A DNA stretch of 64,000 nucleotides from Tribonema minus (taxonomy: Eukaryota > Sar > Xanthophyceae > Tribonematales > Tribonemataceae), in assembly GCA_017506865.1 (NCBI GenBank), contig JAFCMP010000368.1, positions 913,407-977,406 of the forward strand, in the 5' to 3' direction. The first letter of the stretch is position 1. Each line of letters begins with the position of its first letter. The notes beneath the pieces are model-generated. The model worked only from the letters and a program-made list of their open reading frames with translations. It made no database searches and was not told the origin of the DNA. Positions 10,226 through 22,200 of the stretch are shown here, one piece after another. Made by a program: the position numbers and the translations under genes.

Positions 10226-13200
10226 GTGAGAACAAAGCATACTTTGAAGCACTCGATGCAAAGTTGTTGTGCCGAATCGCTACGTGGAGTTGTTCCCCTT
10301 GGAAGCATTTGTCGTGAACTTGCAGCCAACCTCGTATGCCTAAAAATATTCACGCAGTCTAATAAAGCATACAAGTACGGTAAATGCCTTCATTTTGCAA
10401 TGGCGCCCTCATGCCAGTACAGAGCCAGCCGTCTCTCGGAACGCTTTGTTTTGCCAGGAGCCAAGTAGGGCAGGCTCCTGCACCTGGCATCCTGGCATCA
10501 AACCTGTTATTATTTATGCTATTGTGTAAGCTACATTCAGCATGGCAGCATCTTGCATGTGCGACTTGCCTGAACTTGAAGTGCGCCGTTGAACCTGCCC
10601 TTCTATCGCAGATGTTCTGCTTCGGCGCGCGGGAGGGGTGGACCGTTGCTGATGCAGACGCTGGGCACTACTGCGGAGTCAAAGGACGTGCAGCCTGCAG
10701 ATGCATCATCACCCACAGAGGTAAGGCACAAACTCAGCCGCTATTGAGGTTGGGTACTTGCTGTTGAATGAGCAGGAATTTGCAGGTGTCGTCCACAGAG
10801 GTAAGGCGCAAACTCAGCGGCTATTCGAGGTTTGAAACTTGCTGTTGAAGTAGCAGGAATCTGCAGGTGTCGTAGTCTACTCTGATGCAGTTTCCTGGCC
10901 ATAGCTAGCTGCTGCGGATGTTGAGCACTGCTGCGGAGTCAAAGGACCTGCAGCCTGCAGATGCATCATCATCCACACAGGTCAGGCACAAACTCAGCGG
11001 CTATTGAGATTTGGCACTTGCTGTTGAAGTAGCAGGAAATCTGCAGGTGTCTGTCGTCTTCTTTGATGCAGAGCTTCTGCCACAGCTAGTCCGTTCGACA
11101 TGATCATGTCTCTGCATCTGCAGGCATTGCTGAAATTGTTGCAAGTACAAAAGATCATGATCTGCAGCATCTGTTGGACTGGAATTCATATCGATATTAG
11201 CAGTGGCTGAGGTTGCCGCTAAGTTCAACACGTTGCCGTCAGCGCTCCCGGCGCAGTCGGACCAACTTTGCCTACAAGGGTCGTAGTGCAGTAATTGCTG
11301 CATCAGTTGCGGGTGGCTCGTACGGCAGTGCAGTGTTGGCTACATCAGTGGCGGTTTGCTCATTGCGCAGCTAACACTGCATCAGTTGCGGATGCATCCT
11401 GCCGTGCGCTCACATTCTTCTGCTGTTGATTGGAGCAGCTTGTTCGATGCTAGCCATGGGTGCAACCCACTCATCAGGCAGGGCACAAACGCATGGCGTA
11501 ATTCTAGCTGAGTGTGAGTGTTTGAAGTTGACATATGTGTTTAGCGTGCATTGCAGCAGCAGATGATTGATGAGGGGGTCAATCAATAGTTCTTCTACAA
11601 CAAAGTGCAAGGGGCTGCTGGCAAGGGCCTGAGGCAATTGAGATCTTTATACTTCCATCAACTCTTCAGACTCAACTTGCAGGGCGCACTGAGAAGTGCA
11701 ACATCGCTTTCAGGTGCGAAATGCTCTTGTCACTCAGCAGAAAAGTGACATTTCTACTTCAATGTGGCAGTTTGCCAGCAGCCTTGGAAGCTCTCATAAG
11801 CGCATACCATCTTGTCCATTCTCATCCTCAGGATCACGTCGACGTGCGCGGCGGGCTGCTCGCGGAACTCTGGGCGAGACTGCCGGTAAGTGCAGCGCTC
11901 AGCAAGTGCCTGTGGATATGGTATGTGCAAGGTAGGTATATCTGTTGTGGTCATATACCTACCTGGGTGGGCTGCTTGCGGAACTCTGGGCGAGGCTGCC
12001 GGTAAGCGCAGCGCTCAGCAAGTGTTTGCTAGGCATACCTGTTGCAAGCGTACACCTACCCGTGTGTGCCACAAAGCGCCTCTCAAGCACTGGGCAACCT
12101 TCGCGCTGTGATGTGTGGAGCAGTGCCCCAGTGTTAATGCAGTGTGCGATGACATCACTTTTTGTGCACAGATCTGCGCTAAAGTATCTTCGTAGCATCT
12201 GGCGGTGCCACGGAGGCTATTCAGCACTTGCACAGTGCATGGGCATACTTGAAGCATGTGATTTTTCTGTTGCGAATGCTTCAGAGTGCATCACTGGTAT
12301 GCGCATACATTTGACCGCCTGACTTACAGACAATTTTGCCAGCGCTTGAAAGCGGACGTATTTTTGGGCTCTGGTACATTACATTGGTCGCTTGTGTTGC
12401 AGTGGTCACAACGTCAGTGTGACTTGAACTTGAAGTTCACATTCTGTTCAAGGCCACACATTCAAATGCCCAGATTTGCTCGACAGCTCCATGGTTGGCG
12501 CATATTGGGAGTTTAGGAGGGTTTTTAGGAAGAAAGATGTCAGGCAGGATGCCGTCGCTCGCGCGCATTTAATTAACAGCGTACTTCAGGAATAAAGATG
12601 TCGTCGCTCAGGCACGCATTCACCTGCCCCCCCCCCCCCCCCCTCTGTGTCCGCTCATTGCGTGCCATTCAGGTGCCCTTCCGGCAAAAACGCGCCGCCA
12701 CCGAGGCAGACGACAGCGCCCACTCTCCGCCGCCGCCGCAGCAGCAGCAGCAGCATCAGCTGAGCGCTGCTGCAGCTGCTCAGCAACAGAGCACTGCCGC
12801 TGTCCACCAAACGGGCGTTGACGTCCTTCCTCAGCAGCTGAGCACTGCTGCTGCTGCTGCTGCCGCTGCGCAGCAGCGGAGCGCTGCTGAAGCTCCGCCG
12901 CCGGCGCCGCCCGCGCCGCCGAAGCCCAGGTCGCCGGTGTCGACCGCCATCGCGGCAGTGCTCGCGCCCTCGTCCCCCGCCGCTGCTGCCGCGCCCGCTG
13001 CTGCTGCGGCCGCGCCTGCTGCTGCTGCTGCGCCGCCTGTTCCTGCTGCCGCTGCTGCGGACGCGCCCGCCTCCTATGTGCGGCAGTCTGCGTCACTTGA
13101 AGTTGAAGTTGGAGATGACGGTCCACCCACCCTGGCGGAACGCGCTCCGGCGCCAGCAGCTGCGGAGCAGGCGCAGCGCCCGGCGACGGAGCCTGAGACG

Positions 13201-16200
13201 GGGGAGCTAGAAGGGGGCGGCGAGGGGGGCGGGGGGAACAGGGGGCGGGTACTAGGGAAGCTGCTGTCGTGGGTGGGAATGGGTGGCAAAGGGGGCATTG
13301 CTCCCGCGCACGCGGCAGAGATGGTGTCGAGCGCTGTGGGCAGCGGCCCTGGCGCGCCGGCAGTTACATCCGACTCAGAGGCACAGGTGGGCAGCAATCT
13401 CTGGAATATAAGCGCAAGATGAAGTAATGCGCCTTTGAGAGGTGGGCACTTGAAGTAGAAGCTGGTTCTGCTGTGCAGCAAGAGAGGGTCTTGGTTGAGC
13501 GTTGTGGGCAGCAGCCCTGGCGCGTTAGCAGTTATGTCTCAATCAGAGGCTCAGGTGGGCAAAGCGATCCGTTGATTGTGAGTTGTAGATGAGGCACACG
13601 CCTTTCAGAGATGAGGAAGGCTGTTTTGTTGTCCAGCAGGAGTCGGCGGCAAGCGCAGTGGGCAGCGGCGCTGGTGCACCAGCAGTTACGGTCACGTGAC
13701 CGCTGTAACTGTCACTTGCGCACAGGCATGAATCATGAAACAACAAGGTCAACACAGATAAGGCCCATACTCCAACACGACCTAAGGGCACAGGTGGGCA
13801 GCAGTTTGTACAATGTAAGTCGAGGATGAAGTGATCGGCGTTTGAGAGATGGGCATTTGCGGTGAAAACTGTTTTTGTGCAGCAGAGATGGTGGTGATTG
13901 ATCGCTGTGAGCAGCAACCCGGCACACCCGCTGTGGCGCCAGTCTCAGAGGCTCAGGCGGGCAGGCATTTTTGGTTTGTGACTACATGTACGTAGATGTG
14001 AGGTTTGAAGTATATTTATATGCACACCTCTGAGAGACATGAACACAAGGTGAAAGCTTTGTTGGTACGCTGCGCAAGGTCCCAAGAGCTGTCGATTGGG
14101 TTGAGCGTTGGAGGCGCAGGTGAAGCGGCGCTCGGTCGCTTGAAGTTGAAGTGTACGCCTCCCAGAACAGGCACTTGTTGTTGAGGCTGTACCACGCGGA
14201 CGCTTTTGACAAGAGACGGGCAACGGAGGCGCAGGCGGTAAGCAACCCATCGTAAGGTGACGTTGAGTGTACACCTTTGACAAACTGTGCACGAACGACA
14301 ACACGAGCACAATCAGGCAATCGAGGTCTCAGCTGTAATGCTGCGCAGCAGCATCATTCAAACTGCTGTCTGTGAAGTTGAGCTTTAGACTGTAAGCTCT
14401 GCATGCTGCGGCTGCTGCTGCTTTCTCTTGTTGTTCCTGTTGTGCAAATGCCATGCCGGCAACCTTGAAAGAGTCACCCCTGGCGTGAGGATGCACCTTG
14501 AAATCTCTCAATGACTGAAGTCGAAGCACTTGCTTCAGCAACAGACCGTCTGCATGGTCAAAGCAGTATTTCGCTGCAGTATGCCATTGGTGCCAGCGCA
14601 TGACTCTGTCACCTCGCCCTCTGAGCTGCCATCGCCTTCGACGACTCGTGCCTGTTGCAGACATACACGCCCGGGACAGCCGCCGCTGCCGCGACAGCAC
14701 CGCCAGCATCATCGTCAGCACCCGCAGCAGCAGCAGCAGCAGCAGCACCGCCGCCGCCGCCGCCGCAGTCAACTGCTGCCTCCAATGACGCCCGCAGCGC
14801 AGCAGCGGCGCGCGCGGAAGATGCAGTCAGAGGAGACGCAGCAGCAGCGCTCGGCAACGAAGCTGCTGCCACAGCGCTGAGCAAGGGCGCCCCCGCAGCA
14901 GCGCTCAGCGGCCCCCTGAGCGCTGCTGCTGCCACCACTGTGCCTGCTGCAGGCGAGACGGCGAAGCAGCTGAGGCGTGCTGCAGACCCCGCGTCGCGGC
15001 GGGGGGCGGGGGGCAGCGCGGACGAGGGGAGTGAAAAACAGGGGGCGAGCCGGGAGGGGGCGCGCGGTGCGGAGGAGCCCCCGGAACGAGTTGGCCCCCT
15101 GCAGCAGCTGTGGGGTTGGTGGGGGGGCAAAGAGGGGGAGGGGGAGGGGGTTTCACAGGCGTTGGGTGGGGAGGCGGCGCAGCAGGGGGGGGCACTGCAA
15201 TCGGAAGGAGAGGGAGGGGGGGAGCCGGGGCGGTGGTCGCCTCTGCAGCAGCTGTGGGGGTGGTGGGGGGGGGGCGAGGGGGGCGCGGAAGCCGGCGACC
15301 TGAGCGCTGCAGGCGGGGAAGGCGCGCAGCAGCGGCAGCAGCAGCAGCAGCAGCCGCAGTTCCTGCCTTGGGGGTGGGGGGGAGGCTCGGAGGGCGGGGA
15401 GAGTCAGGAGGGGGGGCGTGCGGGCCCCCTGCAGCTGTGGGGCAGGGGCGGCGCGAAAGAGGAGGGGGAAAAGGGGGGCGTGGGTGTCGAGGGGGATGGA
15501 GGGGAGGAGGGGCGTAGCGGCCCCTTGCAACAGCTATGGGGGGGCGTAGGGGAGGTGGGGCGGGCAGTGCAGGGGCTGCCGGGGTGGGTGCTCAGCAGGG
15601 GGGGCGGCAGTGATGAGAGTCAGGTGCGCGGGGGTCACCTCCGTTCATTCAAATAACGGCCAAAAAATGCGGCTACACGCCATGTTTAAAAGCGCAGCGC
15701 TTACATCATCGATGAGAGTCAGGTGCGCTGGCGTCACTTCTGTTCATTTCAGAAACAGTGTAACGAAAACAGCTTGTTTTTTACTAATATTCAAATGAGT
15801 GGCGCTTACGTCATCAATGATGCTGCATGCGAGCGCTCATGGCCATCAGCGCTTGGGATTTTTGAACCTCGGTGACCCATGTAGGATGAGAAGCACGCGT
15901 CGCACTTTAAGGTTGAAGTGAAAACGTGCAATCTTGCAACAGTGTAACACATGTATCAGTGGCTGCATGCTGCAGCAGCTGTGGAAGTAGTGTTGGGGAC
16001 GTGAGGCGGGCTGCAGTGCTCAGGAGAGGGCTGGCAACCGCTCAAAGTCTGTCCAGGTCGGGTGCCTGCTGTGGCGATGACTGTCAATGAATGAATCTTG
16101 GCTGAGTGTGGACCCAGGGTAGAGACCTGATTTGCCGAACCTGTCTCTGGCATTGTAACATTAAGCAGTAAGGTTTGCTGAGCCCAGCAAGCCCCCATGT

Positions 16201-19200
16201 GCTGATGTGCCTCTACAGCTGTTAATACGCAGTATTAGCTAACCCTAGCCCAAACCCTAACCTTTTGCCTATTCGCAACGCCTGCCTCCGGTGTGTCGTT
16301 GATAGGCAGTGAGGTTGTCAGCTTGTGAAGCCCCATTTGCTGGCGCATTGGCTGTCACGGTTGCCTCGTTGAAACAAGTCGTCAGCGCGTGTGTGCGCGC
16401 ACGACAATCGTGACAGCACGGACTGAGAGCTGAAGTGCTTCTTCTTGCGCGCAGGACGAGACTGATGGCGAGCTGAGCCTGTCCGCGCGGCGCGCGATGA
16501 GCGCTGCTGAGATAGCAGTGCTCAGAGAGCAGAAGCAGCGCGAGCGCGACCACTTGGCTGATGCTAAGGTACTACAGTATTTTGCTGTGAAACAATGCAT
16601 TTTGGGTTCGTGTCACGTATGCAACATGGCAGTGCTCAGAGAGGAGAAGCAGCGCGTTTTGATATGAATTGCTTTCTTCCACTTGAAGTTGTTTCACTTA
16701 TGCCTAACCCCCACAAGTCTCAAATCGTTGTATCGATGTTGTTGGAGTCAAATCTGAGTCATGCATCAACATTGAAAACTCAAGCTCATTTCAATCTATG
16801 TGGACACCCACAGATGTTGCTGTCCGGCCGTGTGTCACGCTGGTTGCATTTGGACAAGCAAGATGCGCATTGTTTGAATGTGTCTATAGTTAAAACGATA
16901 CATCACTGATTGTAGAAGTATACATAAACATAATATAAGCTCACTTGCCCGGTGTATGCACGTCAGCGGACGCTGCTGCTGTCAGGTCAAAGGGCAAGGG
17001 GATGTACACCCACGCTTGGAAGCTGATCCTAGTTTTCTTTCATGTGCTGTGTGCGCATCTCTACAGATGCTGCTGTCTGGGCGGAGAACAACCACCCGCC
17101 CGCCCGCGATACCTACCCCCAACAGCGGCATCGCCAAATCCGTCTCGCTGTTCTACAGGAGGTGAGCATGAAACGGCTAGTAATGCTTTCTCTTTCAGGG
17201 GATGACTGTGCATGCGTGCGGTTCCCTGCAAATTTGCAAAATCGGCTTTTTGGGTGCGGCGATGTGCTTTTCGCCCGCGATACCTACCCTCAACAGCGGC
17301 ATCGCCAAGAGTGTCTTGCTCTTCTACAGGAGAAAAGTGTGGAATGGCTGATGCTTTCTCCTTCAGGGGGAGACTGTGCATGCGTGCGGTACCCAGCAAT
17401 TTTTGAAGTGCGATTCGCAGTGTGTGGTGTGTGCCAGCATGCGATCAGGCGCAGATGACGCGCAAGGGGAGCTATTTAAGCCCAGCGTTGTTGCCCAACA
17501 TTCTAGGTATTACCAGGCACTTGGTGTTATTTGTGCAGAGGCTTCCTGGGCATGGCCCACCTGCGGCGCACGCCGGACTACACCATACCTACATACCCAC
17601 ACACCCCGTTCGCGCAGGCGTACGTGCCCTACGTACCCATACCCCCCGTTCGCGCAGGCGTGCGTGCCCTGCGTGCAGTGCTCCTGTGACACACGCAGTG
17701 CTCGTATACCTGCACTGAGCACATGTGCCCATGACTTCCGTCTGCGTTGGCACATCTGGGGCATGGTCCACCTCTGGCGTGAAGTATACCATACGTACCC
17801 ATACCGCACAGGCGCGTCCGCAGCGTTGTTTACCTAGGGCGCACGCTGGCGCACGCAGGATCGGCAGCAGTTGCAGACCCTTCTATATGCATACACAGCT
17901 CACGTACCTAAACCCTCTATCTTCGCAGGCGCATCCTGACCATGGTCCGCAGGGGCACACGCGATCAGCAGCAATGGCAGGCCGCTGAAATGCATCACAA
18001 CTCCACATACATAGTATTACATACTTACCATCGAACACCCTATATCGCCCACATGCATCCTGGGGCATGGTCCACCTGTGGCACATGCAGGATTAGCAAC
18101 CGTTAGAGGCACGTCCGCCGGGGGCATCGAAGCATGCGCAGAGTGCACATAATCATACCTACCCGTACCCCAGGCGCATCTTCGGCATGGTCCACCTGTG
18201 GCGCACGCAGGATCAGCACCGGCTACAGGCCACTGAAAGATCACAATGCCATACATACCCTGAATATGCTGTCCCGTTTTCGCAGACGCATTCTGTGCAT
18301 GGTACATGCAGCACCAGTATTCCTGTACACCCTTCCTGTTCGTGTGCACCAGTAGCCTGGTCACTGTTTCTATTCGTGTGTTGTGCCGTTGTGCAGCTGT
18401 ATCCTGGGTATGATCCACCTGTGGCACACGCAGGATCAGCAGCGGTTACAGGCGCTCGGGCCAGGCATGCAAACTTGCATGTACTCATACCTACCCATAC
18501 CCCCCTTGCGCAGACGCATCCTGGGCATGGTCCACTTATGGCACACGCACAATCAGCAGCGGTTACAGGCATACAACCGTACGCACCCATACCCTCCATA
18601 CCCCAAATGCCCTCATACATAATTTATCTGTGCGGGCGCATCTTGGGCATGGTCCACCTGTGCCCGCACACACAAGATTAAGCTGTTACAGGCATACGTA
18701 CCCATGTGTACCCATACCCTCCATACCCCATCTGCATCTGCACCTGCCCCTCATTTTTTCCCCGTCTGTGCAGACGCATCCTGGGCATGGTCCACCTGTG
18801 GCACACGCAGGATCAGCAGCGGCTGCAGGCGCTCGCGCCCGGGGCGTCGGCGGCGGGGGCGGTGCAGCTGGGGCGCATCCCACCACGCGTGGGCATCCCC
18901 GAGGGGGACGTGAAGGGGGGAGGTGTGCGCCAGAGCAGCAGCGCTCAGGTCAGTGGTATCAGATTAAAAATCAAACAAATCTTTAGAAAGCGTCATATGC
19001 TTTGCCTTACGTGCAGTCGATGCGGGTGTGCGGGTTGGCCACTGCAAAGTAGCGTGCGCTCGGGCCTGTGCAGTTGTTGTACTTCAAGTTCAACATTGCT
19101 TGCAGCGCTGAGGTGCACCGCAGCCGCGCTGAGGTGAGTGGAGCTCAATGAGGAGCTGTGGGCAAGGCTGCTGTCGGCACAGTATGTGAACATGAGTATT

Positions 19201-22200
19201 GTGGGGGAGAAGTGGGGGGGGGGGGAGTGGGGGGAGCCAGTAGCGTTCGAACGAGTGCTTCAAAAGCGCACCTCAGCAGCACTCAAGCAGACCACCTTGA
19301 AGTACGGTTTTTGTGTAATTGATGTGCTTCACATTGATTGCATTGCGTGCAGCGCCAGAGCAGCGCTCAGGTGGGAGCTTCACGGAGCGCACCGGCAGCA
19401 TATGCGCATGCAGCACGCAGGCCGGTGGGTATAGCAGCGCAACAATATCTCTTCCCGCGCGACGTTGCACCCGAAATTTGAGCTCACTACATGCACATGA
19501 CTGAAGTTGAAGTTCACAACATCCATTGCCAGCATCTGCACCTGTACAAAGACCGGTGCCACTAGTGCGTATGATTGAAGTTCACATTCATTGGCAGCAA
19601 TCTTCACCTCTACAATGACTGGGGTGATCCTCATGCTCGCAGCGCGCAGACACCCCCCCCCCCCCCCCCCCCTTCCGATGATGCACCCCAAGTTCTCGAT
19701 CACTGCACGCGTATGATCAAAGTTGAAGTTAGCATCTGCTTTTGTATGAGGACTGGTGCCATCCTGCATGCTTGCTGTGTGCAGAAGAAACCCCAGGACG
19801 ATGGGAAGCGGAAGCCGGAGCTGCGGCTGCCGACCTTCTTCACTCGCGCGATGCCCATGCTCAAAGACACTGCCGCCGCCATCGCTGAAGGTGAGACAGC
19901 AGCAGTGGTCAGCAGATTTGCCACACTCAAAGTCAACTTGAAGTTGACCTTCTTCACGGGCGCAATGCCCATGCTTAAGGACACTGCCGCCGCCATCGCC
20001 GAAGGTGAGACATCCGCAATGCTCAGCAGACTGCCACGCTCAAAGTCAACCTGAAGTTGAAGTTCTTGACCCTCATCACGCGCGCGATGCCCATGCTCAA
20101 GGCCACTGCTGCCGCCATCGCCAAAGGTGAGGAAGAGACATCAACAGTGCTCTGCGGATTGCCACGCTCAAACACAACTCGAAAATGGCCTTCTTCACGG
20201 GCGCGATGCCTATGCTCAAAGACACTGCCGCCGCCATCGCCGAAGGTAAGAGACACATGCGCAGTGCTCAGCAGCCCAAGCTGAACCTTGAAGTTACAGT
20301 TGCCTTGGGGGCAGGGGGCTCAGCTGCTGCATTACCGAAGCACCTGTTGACAACTGTTGTGATCAGCTGCGCGTTTTCACGGGCGCGATGCGCATGCCTC
20401 AAGGACACTGCGGCCGCCATCTCGCCAGAAGGTGAGACAACAGCAGTGCTCATCAGGCCAAGCTCGACTTGGAAGTAGCAGTTGCCTTGGGAGGGTGGGG
20501 GTTCAGCTGCTGCACTGCCGGGGGGGGGGAGGCTCAGCTGCTGCACCAGCGGAGCGACCATTGCGTTGTTCTGAGCAGCTGCGCATGTTCACGGGCGCAG
20601 TGCCCATGCCCAAAGGGCACTGCTGCTGTCATTGCGCCAGGTGAGACATACTGAACAGTGCTCAACAGCAATGCTCAGTGGGCCGCCATACTTGAGAAAA
20701 CTTGCGTTGTGATGGCGAGCGCATGCGATGCCGCTTGCTCTTCGCATGCGCCTCCACTGCTCCCTGCAACAGCTTCACAATCCGTGCAAAGCCTCAGGTA
20801 CTGCGCAATACCTCAGGTGCTGCGCGCTGCGCAGTGCCACTGACACGCACAAAGGTTGCCTCGGCCGCACATCCCATGGCACCTCTTTGTTGATCCTGTA
20901 CCCAACACGTGACACAGGGGGCAGACAAGAGGTGGAGCGCCAGGCACGTCAGCGCAGCAATTAGGCACCTCGCCCATTGCACATTCCTGTGACATATCTT
21001 TCTTCGCGAAGCGTCGCATTCAGTAGTGTCACACGCCTCTACGGCCATCAGGCTGATGCACGCCAGTCCCACCGCAGATTCTGTGACACCCCCCTTCGTG
21101 CATACTTAAACACTGTTCCCAGGGGGCAAAGAGGAGATGGAGCGTCAGGTACGTCAGCGCAGGGGCAAATACATACCACGCCCATTGCATATTCCCCTGA
21201 TCTTTCGTTCTTCATGAAGCATCGATGAGGTCAGTGCCTCTACGGCCATCAGGGCAGACACGGTGAACATAACGCGGGCCGTTGTCATACGATGTATCAT
21301 GTAATCAGGAGGCAAACAAGAGCTGGAGCGCCAGGCACGTCAGCGTAGGGGCGTGGGCGGCTTGCGCCCATGGCGGGGCAGCGACGGCGGTGCTGATGAC
21401 GCTTGCACCGATGACGCTGCCATTGCCGCGGCGGGTGCCGACAGAGGCGGAGCGGCGCCGGCGCCCGCTGCTGATGCTCAGGCTGCTACAGGTATATATA
21501 TGTATGTATGTATGGAAATGATTCAAAGAATCGTAGAACTCTACATGGCAAGGAGTGGGTAGCCGCATGTGGCTTCCGCCCATGTATACCTGCATTGTAC
21601 ATTCAAGTACGTCGAAGTATGTGCTCCAAGTACCTGCGCTCATCAGGGTCATGTAGTGCGCTGCCAAGTTGACCGCCAACGCCGTTGCTGCGGACGGCAT
21701 CGCGTGCCGCGGACGCACTGGCTGCTACAAGTATGTATTTACACATGCATAGCTGCATTGTACATCCAAGCATGTGCTTGCAAGCACCTGCGCGCATCAG
21801 TGTCGTGTAGTGCGCTGCCAACGTGAATGCCGTCAGCGCCGATACAACGCCTAACCCTAACCCTAACCCTAACCCTAAGCGTGCTGTACACGCACTGGCT
21901 CCTGCCATGACCCTTTCAGCGCTGACCCAATGCTGCAAACTACCAAGTACATACACATACACGCACACATATATATACAAATACTTCGTATGTGTGCCGA
22001 TGGCGGCGCGCTTTTGCGTGCTGCAGATGCGCCGGCCCCTGCAAAATTCCAGAATCTCAGTGCTCACGCAATGCTGCGAAGTGCTACTTCAAGTACATAC
22101 ACTTGCACACTTTCAACAATATACAAGCGTATCCTTTGTGTGTTTACGCGCTTTGGCGCGGCGCCTGCACATGCTGCGGAGCGCAGGCTGCCTCAGGGCA

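Noticed and set aside
12620-13126. Gln/Arg-rich minus-strand ORF opposite exon 4
   Set aside because: Antisense of CAG/GCN repeats; no splice context, and the plus frame fits the gene model.
14329-14772. Leu/Arg-rich minus ORF before exon 5
   Set aside because: It is antisense to the GCA/GCC-rich exon 5 start and to an intron; no supporting splice sites.
15110-15530. Gly/Arg-rich or Pro-rich ORFs in other frames and on the minus strand of exon 5
   Set aside because: They are shadows of the GC-rich exon 5, whose frame 14661-15623 has fitting splice sites and phase.
17042-17458. 138-codon ORF through exon 7 and its copy
   Set aside because: It reads exon 7 in a different frame and runs through donor and intron. 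The frame used in the model is the one that fits the phases on both sides.
18187-18681. Repeat protein made of LGMVHLWHTQDQQRLQ-type units
   Set aside because: It resembles a tandem-repeat domain, but units shift frame relative to each other, contain stops and are separated by intron-like CCCATACC blocks. Only the last unit leads into open exon sequence.
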